Shown: piece by piece, positions 45,075 through 57,080 of the stretch
Numbering within the stretch: the first letter of the stretch is position 1
Layout of the letters: each line of letters starts with the position of its first letter
Assembly (NCBI GenBank): GCA_023078685.1
Contig: JALGAS010000003.1
Span: forward strand, 4,960,001-5,024,000
DNA from: Neopestalotiopsis rosae
Taxonomy: Eukaryota > Ascomycota > Sordariomycetes > Amphisphaeriales > Sporocadaceae
DNA length: 64,000 nucleotides
Reading direction: 5' to 3'
The notes under the pieces: generated by a model
The model's input: the letters and a program-made list of their open reading frames with translations, nothing else
What the model was told of the DNA's origin: nothing
Databases searched by the model: none
Program-made: the position numbers and the translations under genes

Positions 45075-46898
45075 TCACTCATTGTTCCCTGTAGCGACTC
45101 CCCAGAAGTAGCCACCCCAGCTTCCGAGAATGAGAACAATGCAGGCACCAAAGCAAGCCATGGAAATTCTTCTGTTCTTCGGCCCGTTCTCCTCGACGAA
45201 CCGCCTCTTTTGTTCCTGCAAAATAGCCGTCCGTGCCATCCGCTGCTTGCGAGTCCATTGGAGGTGACCCAAGTCGACAGTCAGCCGGGCTGTGATGGCG
45301 AGAATGATTGACACGACGACCGAGATACCAGCGAGGATGGCATACACAATGACCACGTGATCGTATGAGTTGTTATCCCGATCTTGTATCACGCCAGTGA
45401 TGACTCGGACAATGATGTTCATACTATATATCATGTTAGCGGGTTTGCCCAAGACGCGGTGTTAAGTAGCACTTACGCATTGTTCATGGTGATCTTCAAG
45501 GCATACGCTGAACCAAATACTGATGGTTCCCAGATCGAGGTTCGGATGCTGTCGATAATGGTGGTCGGACCGAAACAGTATGCAAACGCAAATACACCCA
45601 AGGAAGCAGCCGCGCCAGTCACGTTACTGCCAAAGCATAGCAGCAGCATTGAGGTGAACATGCCAACTCCGCAGAAGAGTACTAGGATGAACAATCAGTG
45701 GGGAGCTCGGAGGGCTGCTGAAGTGATTGTTAGACTTACAAACAGATATGCGCTGACCAAACAAGTCGAGGAAGGCACCAAGAAGGGGCACGATGAAGAA
45801 TCCTGTCCGGATTAGCTGTCATTCTCGCTAAAGGCATCGCACTAGTTCGCAACAACTTACCAGCATATTGAGATGTAGCACTATACCAACCGGCCGTGAT
45901 TGAGCTGACGTTGAACCTTTGCTCTGCAATCTCCGTCGCATTCTGAAGGTATACAATGGCCGTGCTCGTTTCGAAAAGCGAAAATGCCTGTATACACCAG
46001 AAAGCCCATGGAAGCTCGAGGACCTTTCTGAGCTCAAACTTCTTGGATTTCTCCTTGAGAATCTGGCCAGTTGATGGGTCCTTCACGCCGTGGAATTTGC
46101 GGTTCGCAATCTTGGTGAACCAGTAAAAGACACCAGTCATGACATTGGTGAAAATGTTCATAAATACGGCAACCCAGAATACCCAGGCGAAATCACCAGT
46201 GCGCGCGGCAATGATGTTCGCTGACGACTTTCCTGCAAAGGCACCAATCTTTCCAATTCCCAGCTCGAATCCCAGGGTCGAGGCGAACCCGTTGCCCGGA
46301 GCAAACCAGGATGAGAAGACCTTGTACTGGGCGACTTGGGTGGCAATGTCTCCGAGGGCTCGTACCACGCGACCGCCCACCATGAACTTGTACGAACGTT
46401 GTTGGGCTGCTGCTGCTACGAGAATGGATCCGATCGAGTAGATGGCGTTGCCATACAACATGGCGCCTAACTTTGGATTAGTATAGAACAAAGCCCACAT
46501 CAATCAAGAGAGAACTTACCTGCACCACCAATGCGATCAGTGACAATGCCACTCACTAGCATGAGCGCAGTGACCATGAAGTCCTCGCTTGCTTCGAGCA
46601 AGGCAAATTGGGTATTGTCAATATCCATTTCCTTCTTAATGGTCGTCTTCATGGCGCCCGTGATTCCGCTGCTCCACTGGGATCCAAATCCTATGCAAGT
46701 GACGAGAACAATGGCCGCCAGTTTCCACTTCAACGGCGCCGGCCGGAGACTGCTGTGCGCCGAGGCGGCATCGCTGTCGTTGGGTGCGTCATCAGAGTCT
46801 ACCGTGACGGCGGCCTCGACCTTGGTCTCGCCAAGAGATTCAGATGGAGGCGATCGAGGCGGATGGACCTCAGTCACTGGGCCGAGCTCCACAGTCAT
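45075..46898 (-). CDS. Major facilitator superfamily transporter (MFSD1-like)
   Basis: Five exons, 46898-46520, 46466-45861, 45802-45740, 45681-45477 and 45423-45075, all with GTAAG donors, give 533 residues with every junction in frame. Twelve hydrophobic segments are expected: after a hydrophilic N-terminus (about 57 residues) come KLAAIVLVTCIGFGSQW, then DRIGGAGAMLYGNAIYS, VVRALGDIATQVAQYKVFSS and, in the second half, FGSNVTGAAASLGVFAFAY and VVIVYAILAGISVVVSIILA. The pattern resembles eukaryotic MFSD1 relatives (lysosomal/vacuolar) more than drug or sugar porters. Substrate is not inferable. A TATA box about 125 bp upstream supports the start. Confidence 0.88.
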
Positions 46899-47021
46899 AG
46901 TGAATGGCGCTGGTAGTTGGAAGCTGTCGAGCCCAGAGAGGGTTGATTGAGGTATGCCTGGAATTGTTGGAACCGTGCCGAGTCCAAGCTCTCGTCAACT
47001 ACCAAGAAGAAGGTCCTCACT

Positions 47022-47030
47022 TTATATAAA
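47022..47030 (-). promoter_or_regulatory. TATA box of MFS transporter gene
   Basis: TTATATAAA, within a palindromic CTTTATATAAAG, about 125 bp upstream of the MFS start codon at 46898. Position and sequence fit a fungal TATA element. Confidence 0.55.
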
Positions 47031-47031
47031 G

Positions 47032-48642
47032 TCTAATGGCAATGAAAGTTCAAAAACAAAAACGACGCATCTCCCAAAGTATTAAACTCTACGCCACCCA
47101 CTTTTCGCGTGGCCATGGCTCTGATTTTCACTGTGAGAAGATTCAGGGGACGACATCCATGTAGGTGAGGGATCAAGATTCTTATCAGATCCATCAGATA
47201 ACGCTATTTCTGCGGGTCGGGCGGAGCTCTAGCCGCTTGCGATCCTTGGCCGGGCTTGGGGGCATTGTTACATCTGGGCTTTGCCCGTCCCGATACGAAA
47301 GCTAGAACTCTCGTTTGCCTTGCAAAAGATTCAGCTCATTCCCGAGTTCCTGGTCTCGTCTAGGAAGCGTCCCGTCGTACGTGTCTTGTGCCGAAGGCGG
47401 ACGGTCTCGATGCCGCCTTTCTGGCAACTTGTGTTGAGGAAATGCCTCCCATCGCTCTCCGACCTTCTCCGAAGCCGCGGCGGATTTAAGATACTGACCA
47501 TGTATACTCTGTAGTACTGGGTGAGCTACGCCTGCACAAGAAGCCGTTGTCGCGCATCAACCTCTGCCAAACCCTTGCGGCATACGCACCACGTGGGCGG
47601 CAGGCGACTTGCCCTAGTATCGCGGTCTTTTGGGACCGGCTGGGGTCAGGGGATACCACCCTAGATACTATTTCTTTCCCGGTTGTCTTCAACATTTCTG
47701 GTATCTGTCACCGACCATATTTTTGCCTGATTATCAGCTGTGTCCAAGAATTTGGAAGTTCGAACCCTGCATATTCCTTGTGTAGAACAGGAAAGCCGGC
47801 TACGGATTCCATGACCATGGAATCGGGTCCGCACAGATATTCAGCTGGACCACGGTCGCGGCCGTTTGGCTGCCGCAAACACAAGCAAATACGATAAAGA
47901 ATGCTTGGTCGCGTGACAAAATGCGATACTGTCCCGAAATGATCCTCACTATTGTCCGAAAAAGGATCTCGGCACTTATACTTGATCGCAGCATCCACAG
48001 TATCATGGCTGGAACACAAACTTGTCTGTAGTTCGGTCCAAACTCAGAGGACACGATATGGATCGGGAAATTCCACGAAACATAAAATATACAGCGATGC
48101 ACATTCTTCCTAAGTGTCATCAAAGCCAGTCGTATCGTGCTTGGAGGGTTTGTCCTTGCTGGATGCCAAGCTTCGCAATTCTCGGCGGTGATAACAATGG
48201 AGCGGAGTGAAAGCTTGCGCATCGGAATGGCAGCACACGCGTGGCATGGAATTTGACCCCTGTCAGCCGTCACGTTCCGCAAACAAGCAGTTCAATTTAG
48301 CAAAGCTATTTTCGCTTGATGTATTGATTATTGTTATAACTGCTTTGTGTGTGGTGCATCAAAGTGTTGCCCAACAGTTTCCCATTTGCATTAAATCCTC
48401 AGTGTATGTTACTGCGACTCCAAACCAAATACGAGATGCCAGCGTAGTATGCTTCGGAGGTAAGCGCTCAGAAAGTGATGGAAAAGTGAGTACTAATTCA
48501 GTACATCATCATCGCGGGCACGCTGATGTCTGATAGTCTCCTAGCTTTGCTTGTCGGTGCTCCTGATGTGAGTGAGTGACTATTAGGTACATCTGTGAAC
48601 GAGCAAGGAGGCCGTATTGCAATTAGTTGCAATCGTGTATTA
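47032..48642. other. Intergenic, 1.6 kb
   Basis: No gene, RNA or repeat that I can support; open frames are short and on both strands equally. Confidence 0.35.
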
Positions 48643-50008
48643 CTATTCTAGAACAAAGTCAAAGTCAAGGTTCTCGACGAGGATGCTGGTGAGATTTGTG
48701 TGCTCTTCCATAGCCAAGGCTTGTGCCCTTGTCCATTGAGTCATGTTGTGAAAATTTCCAAGGCAAGTTCCAGTGAAGTTTGACACCCAGAACACGCCCG
48801 GCGGTGCAGGTGCGCCCACTTCCCTTTGGTCCCAGTCAAATTGAGAGGCCAATCCAAAGGTCTTGAAAGCACCCGCCATGCTCGAATCAAAATCGACTTT
48901 GACCGTATTCTGAGAGCAGATAAATCCAGTCAATCTCGGTTGTATACTAGTATACACTCCACACGGCGTCTTGTATGTTTCTAGTGCCGTCAAAGTGACC
49001 AACAGCGCTGCGGAGAGCAACCAGAGGATCGCATATGCTTTGAACCATATTCGCGAAATACAAGGCAATATGGTCGATGTTGTTTGACCCTGCACCGAAT
49101 ACCAGCCATAAGTAATCATCATTCTTGTGAAAGTGATGAAATAAAAACCCGCAATGGAAAACGATGTTGCCGTGTAGTTCATGATGTGGCTTCGTGCAAC
49201 GGTCTTGTCAGGAATCAATGCCCAGCATAGCAGCAAGACCCAGAGAGCGACCAGTATACCCAAATACATGAAGCGGAAAAGTCGACATGGCCAGTAAGAT
49301 CCTGGTCGATATCGGATTTCAATGGATGCATACGATGGACTGTCCTGTAGTAAACTATCCCAAGACACTCTGCGCTGTTCAATTATCTTGCTGGTTTCCA
49401 GGATCGGGTAAGAAGTACCAGATGGAATCGCAGTGTACAAGAATTCATCGGATAGCCAAAGCGGATGGTAGGAGACGCAATAAACCCAGCATAGCCAGTG
49501 GCCCGAATGTAAAGTCCGCAGTAGGTTGAGCATTGAACATGATGGAGACTGTATCCATCATGGGTCCAACAAGACTGATCGCAGCTTGCATGCCTTGTGA
49601 CGCTGTAATGACCGTCTTCATCATTTGGACAGAGACAATTCTCAAAGTGGTGCTTTCGGGTAACATGGTTCAGTATGGCAAGCTGCTTATTACCATATCT
49701 TCTGACCCATCCCAGCCGCGTTCAGTCTTGAATAGGGCGTTGGCTGCTGCGACATCGATAGGGTCCCATTTGTAGGCTCGCAGTCTTCTTTCAACGATTG
49801 CTCCGTAACGGTAGATGATTGCCGTGGGATTGAAAAGAGTTATGTAATCGTGCCAACTCGGCTTGGTAGGGATCAAAAAGGATGGCGTCGGGGCACCCGC
49901 GAAGATATGCCCAAGCAATGGCGCAAAACATACTGTCAATACAGACATCCAATCAGCGTATGATATATCTTGGCTTTGACGTCGAGGAGGGTCGATTAAC
50001 AGTACCAT
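48643..50008 (-). pseudogene. Multi-pass membrane protein gene, apparently disrupted
   Basis: On the minus strand an N-terminal part (MVLLIDPPRRQSQDISYADW, 50008-49673) reads on in the same frame past a TGA at 49672-49670 into STTLRIVSVQMMKTVITASQ and LAMLGLLRLLPSALAI, which stops at 49447-49445. Meaningful sequence then continues one frame over (DEFLYTAIPSGTSYP) through three or more membrane segments (YLGILVALWVLLLCWALI; AYAILWLLSAALLVTLTAL) to 48643. So one stop and one frame change interrupt what looks like a single gene. A weak in-frame 54-bp intron could skip the stop, but I found no intron for the frame change. The family is not recognised, although the style is that of fungal orphan membrane proteins. 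A sequencing error is possible. Confidence 0.5.
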
Positions 50009-52020
50009 CGTGTGTGATATCGTATGATCATGACTATGCTTGTGGATGGTAGGTCGTAAAAGTTGGTTGGCAGGTTAGAACATAACTAAGAGATGTGAAC
50101 ATTGTGGCGATAGAAACGAGGGAGGACAGGAGGGGAAGTTTAGGAGATTGCTTTTCACTGCGAAGCCCTCGAAGCAAAGAAGCCCCCAATTGCTTCGCCC
50201 CTTGGCTAAACTTTATGTTCTTCAGCAGTGTTCAGAAAAAGCTAACATTGGTAGATTCTCGATATAGGAGCTCAAAAAGGTTCAGAGCTGAGCATCAGGC
50301 TTACAAGAGAAGCAAGAAGGGATAACGCATCTATGCACACTGCAGCCGTTATGACCATGGCTGTGCGAAAGTCAACACCGTGCCTTCTTCAGCGCCACCA
50401 CATGTTCGTCTTTCCCATGACGGATCGCGGACGCAGTCATCTTGCAAGCACTAGGGAAAATATTCATTCTGGTAGTACATAAGTGGTGTGTCCAAGATGC
50501 TGAAGAGGCGAGAAGCTGTGCTGTACATGCACGACCGTCCGAGAAAGGCTCGAGTCCGCAAACTTCATGAAGCGGCAGCGCAAGATCGGTTGATTACTAA
50601 CTGCCAGATGATGGATCATAGATCCGATACACCAGGCTGTGCTGGAGCACAGTGATCAAGGCCATGGTGTTCAAATAAGGTGTACTACTAGTGTGACGCT
50701 TGTCTCAGTGATTGTTCTCTCTGATTGGTTTCCCAATTGCACTCGGTTTCAATGTCGCGACGCAGCTGGCTTTGCACAGGAAGCCAGGCACAGGGCAACC
50801 ACCGGTGCTTGGCCGGGCGCATGGCCGTCGCGATGCTCTCTCTATGCATGACCAAAGTCTTTGTCAGTTCATATGGCGACAGACAACGATGGGATATGGG
50901 GGATTCGTCGCGCGCTGTTTGTCCTGAGACATACTCTCACAGAGCAACTCCATCAAGGCGCCAATGGCCATCAGGGCCACGGTCATGGGCGCTGGTTTGG
51001 GGCTAGTCAGTGCAGGTGGGCCGCCTGTGCGCAACCCCCCGGCCGTTGGAACCCTTGCCTCGAGCTCATGTTCTGTGACGAACACAACGACTTGTCCCAT
51101 GGCTGTCGCAAATGGCTTTCGTCTGGTCGCGCGGTGTTAGAAGATGTCGTCTTGTCATTGATGTGTCGCGTCATGGGTTGAAAAATTCGGCCAAAGTCAA
51201 AAGTACAGCCTGAAGGGAAACGCAGGACAGCAGCAGGGGGAGGGGGGAATATGCCAACTGTGAATAAGCGCAATCGACTGTGTATGCAGGTCTTTCTGGC
51301 GGCTAACAAACATTTGAAGGCCACTTTCATCGGGACCCGGCGGCTAAGCAGAAGAAAACAAAAATTGGTAAATCAATCCACCAGTGAGAAGATGTTTTCG
51401 GTATAGATCCGAGTATCTGCGGTTCCCTGAGCAAATCGTGAAAATCGTATTCCACAATCCCAGTTGGTGCCCGCCGATTACCCGCCGCGGCGTTCTCGAC
51501 AAGCTTTTCAGATCTCTTGGACGCATTTGGCACTTTGGCACTCGAGAATGCCTGTCTGGGTCGTTAGCCAGGTTTCAGCGATCCCTCGTGTCTCATGTTG
51601 GGAATTAGTGGGATATCGTGGACATGCTCACACACCGTGGATCTGCTCAACCACTATGGTCATTGGTTGGACAGCTAAGTTTTAAGTTGTGCATGTAGAT
51701 CTCCACCGAGGTTGGCTTGTGCGGGTGCAGTTTTTGGCTGGGAAAACTCATCTGCCCCACGTTGAAGCGAACCCTGTCAGATACATGACAGGGAGCTTAA
51801 AACCTTAGCCTGCAACTCTGCGTAGTATTGTGCTGCCATCATGCAGGGATCTAGGGATCATATTTTCCTATATCCTTCCTAAAGGAACAAATGCCGTATT
51901 CCATGGGCATGTCCGAGGTATGCGGCCTTGTTACAGCCTCAAGATCAGATGCACTCACATTGGAGCAGAACGGCAACTTGTGCCGGCCAACATCATCGTG
52001 AATGATCACTATGCGATGAC
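50009..52020. other. Intergenic, 2 kb
   Basis: No coding frame of quality was seen. It forms the upstream flank of both the disrupted membrane protein gene (minus) and the GEgh16-like gene (plus). Confidence 0.35.
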
Positions 52021-52028
52021 TATATAAA
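52021..52028 (+). promoter_or_regulatory. TATA box of GEgh16-like gene
   Basis: TATATAAA about 210 bp upstream of the start codon at 52241, followed by a CT-rich leader (CTTCTTTCTTCTCATC) typical of strongly expressed fungal genes. Confidence 0.55.
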
Positions 52029-52240
52029 TCCATTCCAACATCGCCTACATTCAGCTTCTTTCTTCTCATCATCATCGCCATCACCAGCTTCTCTATTCTT
52101 CTCTTTCTTCCAGCCCCTCACAACCGGTTGATCCGGTCTGTCTTCACTTCTCAATAATCACTATTAGACAATTCCTTTTTGAACTTTTCATTCATTTCAC
52201 ATACCATCTCAATCCTACACATATCCAAACAACATCCAAG

Positions 52241-53160
52241 ATGCATACCAGCTACATTCTTGCCCTGACCCTGTCCGCTGCCGGCCTCATCAGCGCACAC
52301 GGCAACGTTCAGGTTGTTACGTGAGTCAACTTCTATCTGACTCATCCCGTCCATACATACTAATCGTTGGCACATCTAGTGGCGACCAAGGTGGCAATGG
52401 CACCGCTCTCGGCATTATGGGTGGAGCTGTGGCCAGATTCGGACCCAACGACGCAACCGAGAAGGACACCACCGTCTTCGGCGGCAAGGCCAACAACCCA
52501 ATGCAGGACGGTCTCGGCAAGACGGCCGCCAACGGCAAGCTCGCCGTGTCGGATCTGAAGGCCGCCATGGCCCTGTCCGGCGACACGCTGCCCCAGGTGG
52601 CCGCTGACGGCACCGGTTCCATCACCGGCACCTGGAGAATCGTCACCAGTGACGGTACCGCCAACGACAAGACTGGCAAGCTCTTCGCCGTCATCGACGA
52701 GACCGGCACTGGCGCATACGCCAGTGGCACACAGCTCGAGGCCACTTCGGACATGGTCGGAAACGGAAAGGGTAACGTGGTCCAGCGCATGGTGACAAGG
52801 GCCCTTCACACCGTTGGTATCCAGAGACGTGCCACCAACGTCGGTGCTGATGCAGTAAGTCAAAAGAAAACTCCACTTTCTTGCCGAGTTCTGAGATTGT
52901 GTTCTGACCAATTCCTCCAGCCATTCTCCGTCAAGGTTCCTGCCGGTCTCACCTGCACCGGAACCGATTCCGCCAGCGGCATGAGCAACTTCTGTCTGAT
53001 GAAGGTCGTCAACAACAACGGCGCCGGTCCCTTTGGTGGCAACATTGCTTTCCAGGTCGCGGGTGCCAGCACTGGCAACGCCACCGCCGCGGCAGCCAGC
53101 AGCACCAAGGCTACTAAGTCCTCCAAGTCGGGCAAGACCCAGCGGTCTTTCCAAGCATAA
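52241..53160 (+). CDS. Secreted GEgh16/MAS-type protein (appressorium-associated family)
   Basis: Three exons, 52241-52320, 52380-52854 and 52921-53160, encode 264 residues. The N-terminus MHTSYILALTLSAAGLISA is a signal peptide. The mature part has the family hallmarks HGNVQVVTGDQGGNGTALGI, GKTAANGKLAVSDLKAA, GTGSITGTWRIVTSDG and, after the last intron, PFSVKVPAGLTC and NNNGAGPFGG. These correspond to gEgh16 of powdery mildew and GAS1/MAS proteins of Magnaporthe, secreted proteins expressed in infection structures. The tail is Ala/Ser/Thr/Lys-rich and low complexity (TKATKSSKSGKTQRSF). No catalytic motif is known for the family. It is the only clearly secreted protein in the window. Confidence 0.9.
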
Positions 53161-54140
53161 ATAGTAGTAGAGTAGCCTGGATGAGGCGCTGTACATAACA
53201 CCAACATAATGGGGAACGGTCTTGGATGATGAGCGCAGGGCCGGGTCCCTTACTCGTCGATGTCGATCCCTGAGCCCGAGAGGAAGAATCGATTAGAACT
53301 CACCCCCAAAAGTCAACGATCTTTTGGTCGTTGCAAATTTCAATGATAGATACCATGACATAAAAATTTCATAAGCCATGTCAAAATAACAACTTGTTCA
53401 ATTTCTTCACCAACGCCTACTAAAGCTGCTGTTATTATAACTACGCAGAAGTCTGCGCATGGTTGTTAGATCATCTATATTTCTCTCCCTTTGACCCAAT
53501 GTATTCTTAGATCACTTCCGAAGATGTTTGACCTTCAATTCTTCGCAGAGTCCGGTGCATCGGCGGGAGGAGCGGTGGGCCGCGACTGACGAGAACGTCG
53601 TGGCGAAGAGGGCGGCCAGGCAGCTGCACAGATGCATTAGACCATACTGCTACTGACTGGCAATACCCCCCAGAATAGATACCTGCACAATTACGCTGTA
53701 TTGCCATGTTATGGTTGACTAGATAGATTATTGGTTGTGCAGCTGCATCTTCATGCCACGGGTCGCATCGCTAGCTGTATGGTTGCGTGGTTGTGGCTGC
53801 ATCGCGGGCTGTTTCATCGCCTTTCGTATTGCCTCCACTAGCAGACGGTAGGAAGAGCTGCCAGTAGTTTGGTTGCCAGTAGTTGGATGCTTTCATTCCA
53901 AACATGATTTTACGAACGACTGGCATTTGCTGTGCCGTTCACGGCCTTCTCAAACAATAAAGTAAACAAACAAACAAACATAGCGAGCCAACCAACTAAC
54001 CGAAGCAAAAAGTTACGGCCCAACTTCGCAAGACACGAAAATACTACAAATCAAAGAGAAAACGCATTTATTCGATTGTAATCCCACTCAATCTCAAATT
54101 CTGGTCTTCAGAGATTACACATCACCAGGCGCGACAGTAA
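53161..54140. other. Intergenic, 1 kb
   Basis: Contains a short AAAC tandem run at about 53960-53980. No gene was recognised. Confidence 0.35.
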
Positions 54141-54765
54141 ATGGCATCCGCTCTCCGTCTCCAAGTTTCGCCCACGGAGCCAGAGGCGCAACAAGGGCGG
54201 GGACCGGAAGACAACGCATCCGGGTCCAGGCCCGGTGACGCAGGACACCCGGCTCTTCTCTCGTTCGATGAGATGCCGGATTGGTCTCAAGACGACAACA
54301 ACCAGTGGATTCTTCACGGTCACCGACCCATATCGGGCTCGGCTCGCGCGTCGTTCCGCAGTTGGCGCTATCTCCACAATGAGACGGTCAACATCTATTC
54401 CCATCTTATCCCGGCCGTTGTCTTCCTCTTCGGCGAGTGGTATATCTTGCAGTACCTTGCTGGCAAATATCCCAGAGATACTATCACCGATTTTGCTGCC
54501 TTCTCATTTTCATGCTTGCCGCTACCATTTGCTATGCATTTTCGGCTCTTTATCATACTCTGATGAATCACTCTTACACGGTGGACCATTTTTGCCACCA
54601 ACTACATATGCTTGGTATAGGGATCTTCATACTCGGCAACATTGCCTTGGGAGTATACCTCATCTTTTGGTGTGAAAATACGCTACGAAATATTATCGGT
54701 CCATGTTTGGTTCAATCTCCGAATGCTCGGCATTCTTCTCTGCCAGTCACGGATTTCTCTTTTAG
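54141..54765 (+). pseudogene. PAQR/Izh (adiponectin-receptor-like) pseudogene with two frameshifts
   Basis: The first frame (ATG 54141) gives a typical N-terminus and TM1: SFRSWRYLHNETVNIYSHLI, then FLFGEWYILQYLAG. Near 54490-54505 the sense jumps to another frame, MLAATICYAFSALYHTLMNH, and on through HMLGIGIFILGNIALGVYLI. Near 54685-54700 it jumps again to the third frame (SMFGSISECSAFFSASHGFL) and meets a stop at 54763-54765. No intron signals are available at either point. The family is a seven-helix membrane protein; here the last helices are absent altogether. HNETVNIYSHL and the ALYHT block are family signatures, so identity is firm and the locus is inactive unless the assembly has errors. 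Confidence 0.8.
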
Positions 54766-54856
54766 CGGAATGTAAAGAAAACTATACTAATGCCTCTCGA
54801 CAGTTCAATTGATCGATCAATCAAGCATGATTGGTTACAGACCGCAACATGATACC

Positions 54857-55853
54857 CTAGTATTTACAATAAGATGCCTTGCAACTTGGGCATGCAGCCA
54901 TAAAGCATTTGGGGCAACACCAATAAAACTTGTTCCGATACTGTCCACAAAAGTGGCACTCGGCAGCCCCTTTTCTACGCGGCCAGCCAAATGATGGATG
55001 GTCGCAATAGGCGTTGCCAATTTTTGGACTGTCTTTGAGAGAGCAGGGTAGGGCAGTACGTTGGCTGTCGGCATTCTCCCTGAGCTGTGCCCAATTCGCG
55101 CATAGTTCTTTTTGTTTCTGCGCAATCTCGTGTCTCTTCAGACGCTCCTTTGCGGCGATCTCCTGTTCTTTTCTTGCCCTCTCCGCAACCATTGCAGACC
55201 TCTTCATAGCCTCTTGCTCTCTAATTAAATGAAGTCTCAGTCTTTCAGCTTTCTCAATTTCTTCCTTGGCTCGTTCTTCGGCTTCTTTTTTGGCTGCTTC
55301 TTGTGCCATAAATCTTTTTAATCTCATCCTTGCTGCTTCTTCCTGACTCTTCCTCGCTTTAACAGCTGCCTCTTCTGACCGTAGGTCTGCTAGTCTCTGC
55401 TTCTCTCGGAGTATCTGCTCGCGGGCCTTCCTCTCTCTGGCGTCTTGTTTTTCCTGGGCTTTTTGTTTCCGCTCGAGTTCGCGCGCTTGTCGTTCTTGGC
55501 GATCTTTGTCTTTTGCCGCTTGGTCTTGCCGATGCCAGGCATGATAAAGATCCCATTGCTCTCTGAGAGAGGGATAGAGCAAGTCATACTGTGCTTTGTT
55601 AGACGGTTCACGCAGGTTTTCGAATGCTTCCCGAATCTAGGATAACAGTTCGTCAGTCTCTATATATAATACTGGAAAATAAACCCAACCTTACCCTACG
55701 GAAAGCTTTTGCATCACTACAAGATCCGGATGCCTGCTTATCAGGATGATGCTTTCTTGCTAGAGCAAAGAATGCCTTCTTAATAGGCACTAAGTCTGCA
55801 GGTCCGTTAATACCAAGGTCGGCATAGTAATCTGCAGTCTGTGGAGGAAACAT
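54857..55853 (-). CDS. J-domain protein with long coiled coil and Cys-rich C-terminus
   Basis: Two exons, 55853-55695 and 55636-54857, give 312 residues; the junction restores KAFRRIREAFENLREPSNKA, the end of a J domain. The J domain (residues 5-68) has the HPD triad (HHPDKQ, 36-38) that activates Hsp70. Then about 150 residues of charged coiled coil with dense Lys/Arg/Glu (RQERQARELERKQKAQEKQD) follow. The C-terminus carries paired CxxC motifs (ECHFCGQ, CCPKCFMAACPSC), likely a zinc-binding module. This architecture is found in fungal expanded DnaJ families of unknown client. It lies in a gene-poor, relic-rich stretch yet appears intact. Confidence 0.82.
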
Positions 55854-57080
55854 TGCTGCTAATAAGGACGAGAAGTACTTGTCTCTGAGAGTATCAAGAA
55901 GAAAGAGATGTAAATAGTTTTAATTGAGAGAGCAAGGACTTATGCAAAGGCAGATTGAAATATTCAGTTCCGTTGGTATCTTAATGTTTGACCCAATGCT
56001 AGAAGGTAGTATCCAAGCGGTCTACTTATTGGTAGGCCTCTCGGCTCAAAATGACACAAATACAAGCAGCTATTAAATCTAGAACGAAAGGCGCCATGTT
56101 GCCGTGGGACGACGAAACTTAGAATGTAGAGCTAGTCAATTCATATTGTCTATTTCTCCTCGTACGGTGGTGAGGTACCAAATCAACTTGTAGATATTAC
56201 CATCATCCGCGGGGCACATTAACCAATGACCGATACCAGTGCCTCTTCGAAACCCCCAGCCAGAAGTCAAGACTATTGTGATACAACCTCGCCCACACTT
56301 TTGAGTAGGTAACCCTGCAGCAAACAACCATTCAAAGTCATAGCCGCGCTTTTCTGGCGAAGGGAGTACGCTGGCACAGAGAAGAACTCCATTAGTGGCC
56401 CATCTCCTACTGCTTTCGGAGAAGCACAGCTATCCAAAAAGCTGCATTGAAGTTCTTTTGTTGAAACAATGGACCGATATGCATAATCTGTATTCACGAC
56501 TTTCCCAACACTAAAGACTGCAGCTGATTGGGCCAGTCATATTAAGCCACGAGTCCGGAGAGCACTACTATACATGTTGTCGTAGAAATTGGTCATCGCG
56601 GCAGCAATGCCCACCGACCGTAACGTCATAAACTTTGCTTTTGATTTTCACCGCTACTTGACCATTCAATTATCATTTCAGCTTGCTAAGCCGATAAATG
56701 ACTCTCATTAATACGAACAGGCCGTTTCTGATGGATGGTAAGGCTTATTGTATGCTGGCCAGTCACCATATAATAATCGCATGCCGCGAATTAGCCACTC
56801 ACAATACACGAAGTACAATGTGGGCGTGGGTATGTTTTTCCGTCCACGTTTGTTTCCAATATCAAGTAAACCTCTGTTTCAAGTCTTGCAAGCAAGCTGT
56901 ACAAATTGTAGCTATCCATATAACCATGGACGAGCTATGACGCTACTGGCCTTGGCCATTACTATCACTTTGTTGTGGGTAAGCAATTGATTTCACCAAG
57001 CGACGATGAAGCTCGCATATCCATCATATAATAGTCCATACTGTGTCTGAAAGTTGGACACGTTGGGTCTGATTCGTCCC
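55854..57080. other. Intergenic, 1.2 kb, with a possible relic reading frame
   Basis: A minus-strand frame without a good start (about 56420-56136) reads PEKRGYDFEWLFAAGLPTQK and GFRRGTGIGHWLMCPADDGN before a stop. It looks more protein-like than its surroundings, but neither exon borders nor a family are recognisable. Nothing else was supported. Confidence 0.3.

Noticed and set aside
52360..53196. 278-codon minus-strand frame over the GEgh16-like gene
   Set aside because: It is a mirror of a GC-rich secreted-protein gene with clear exons on the other strand.
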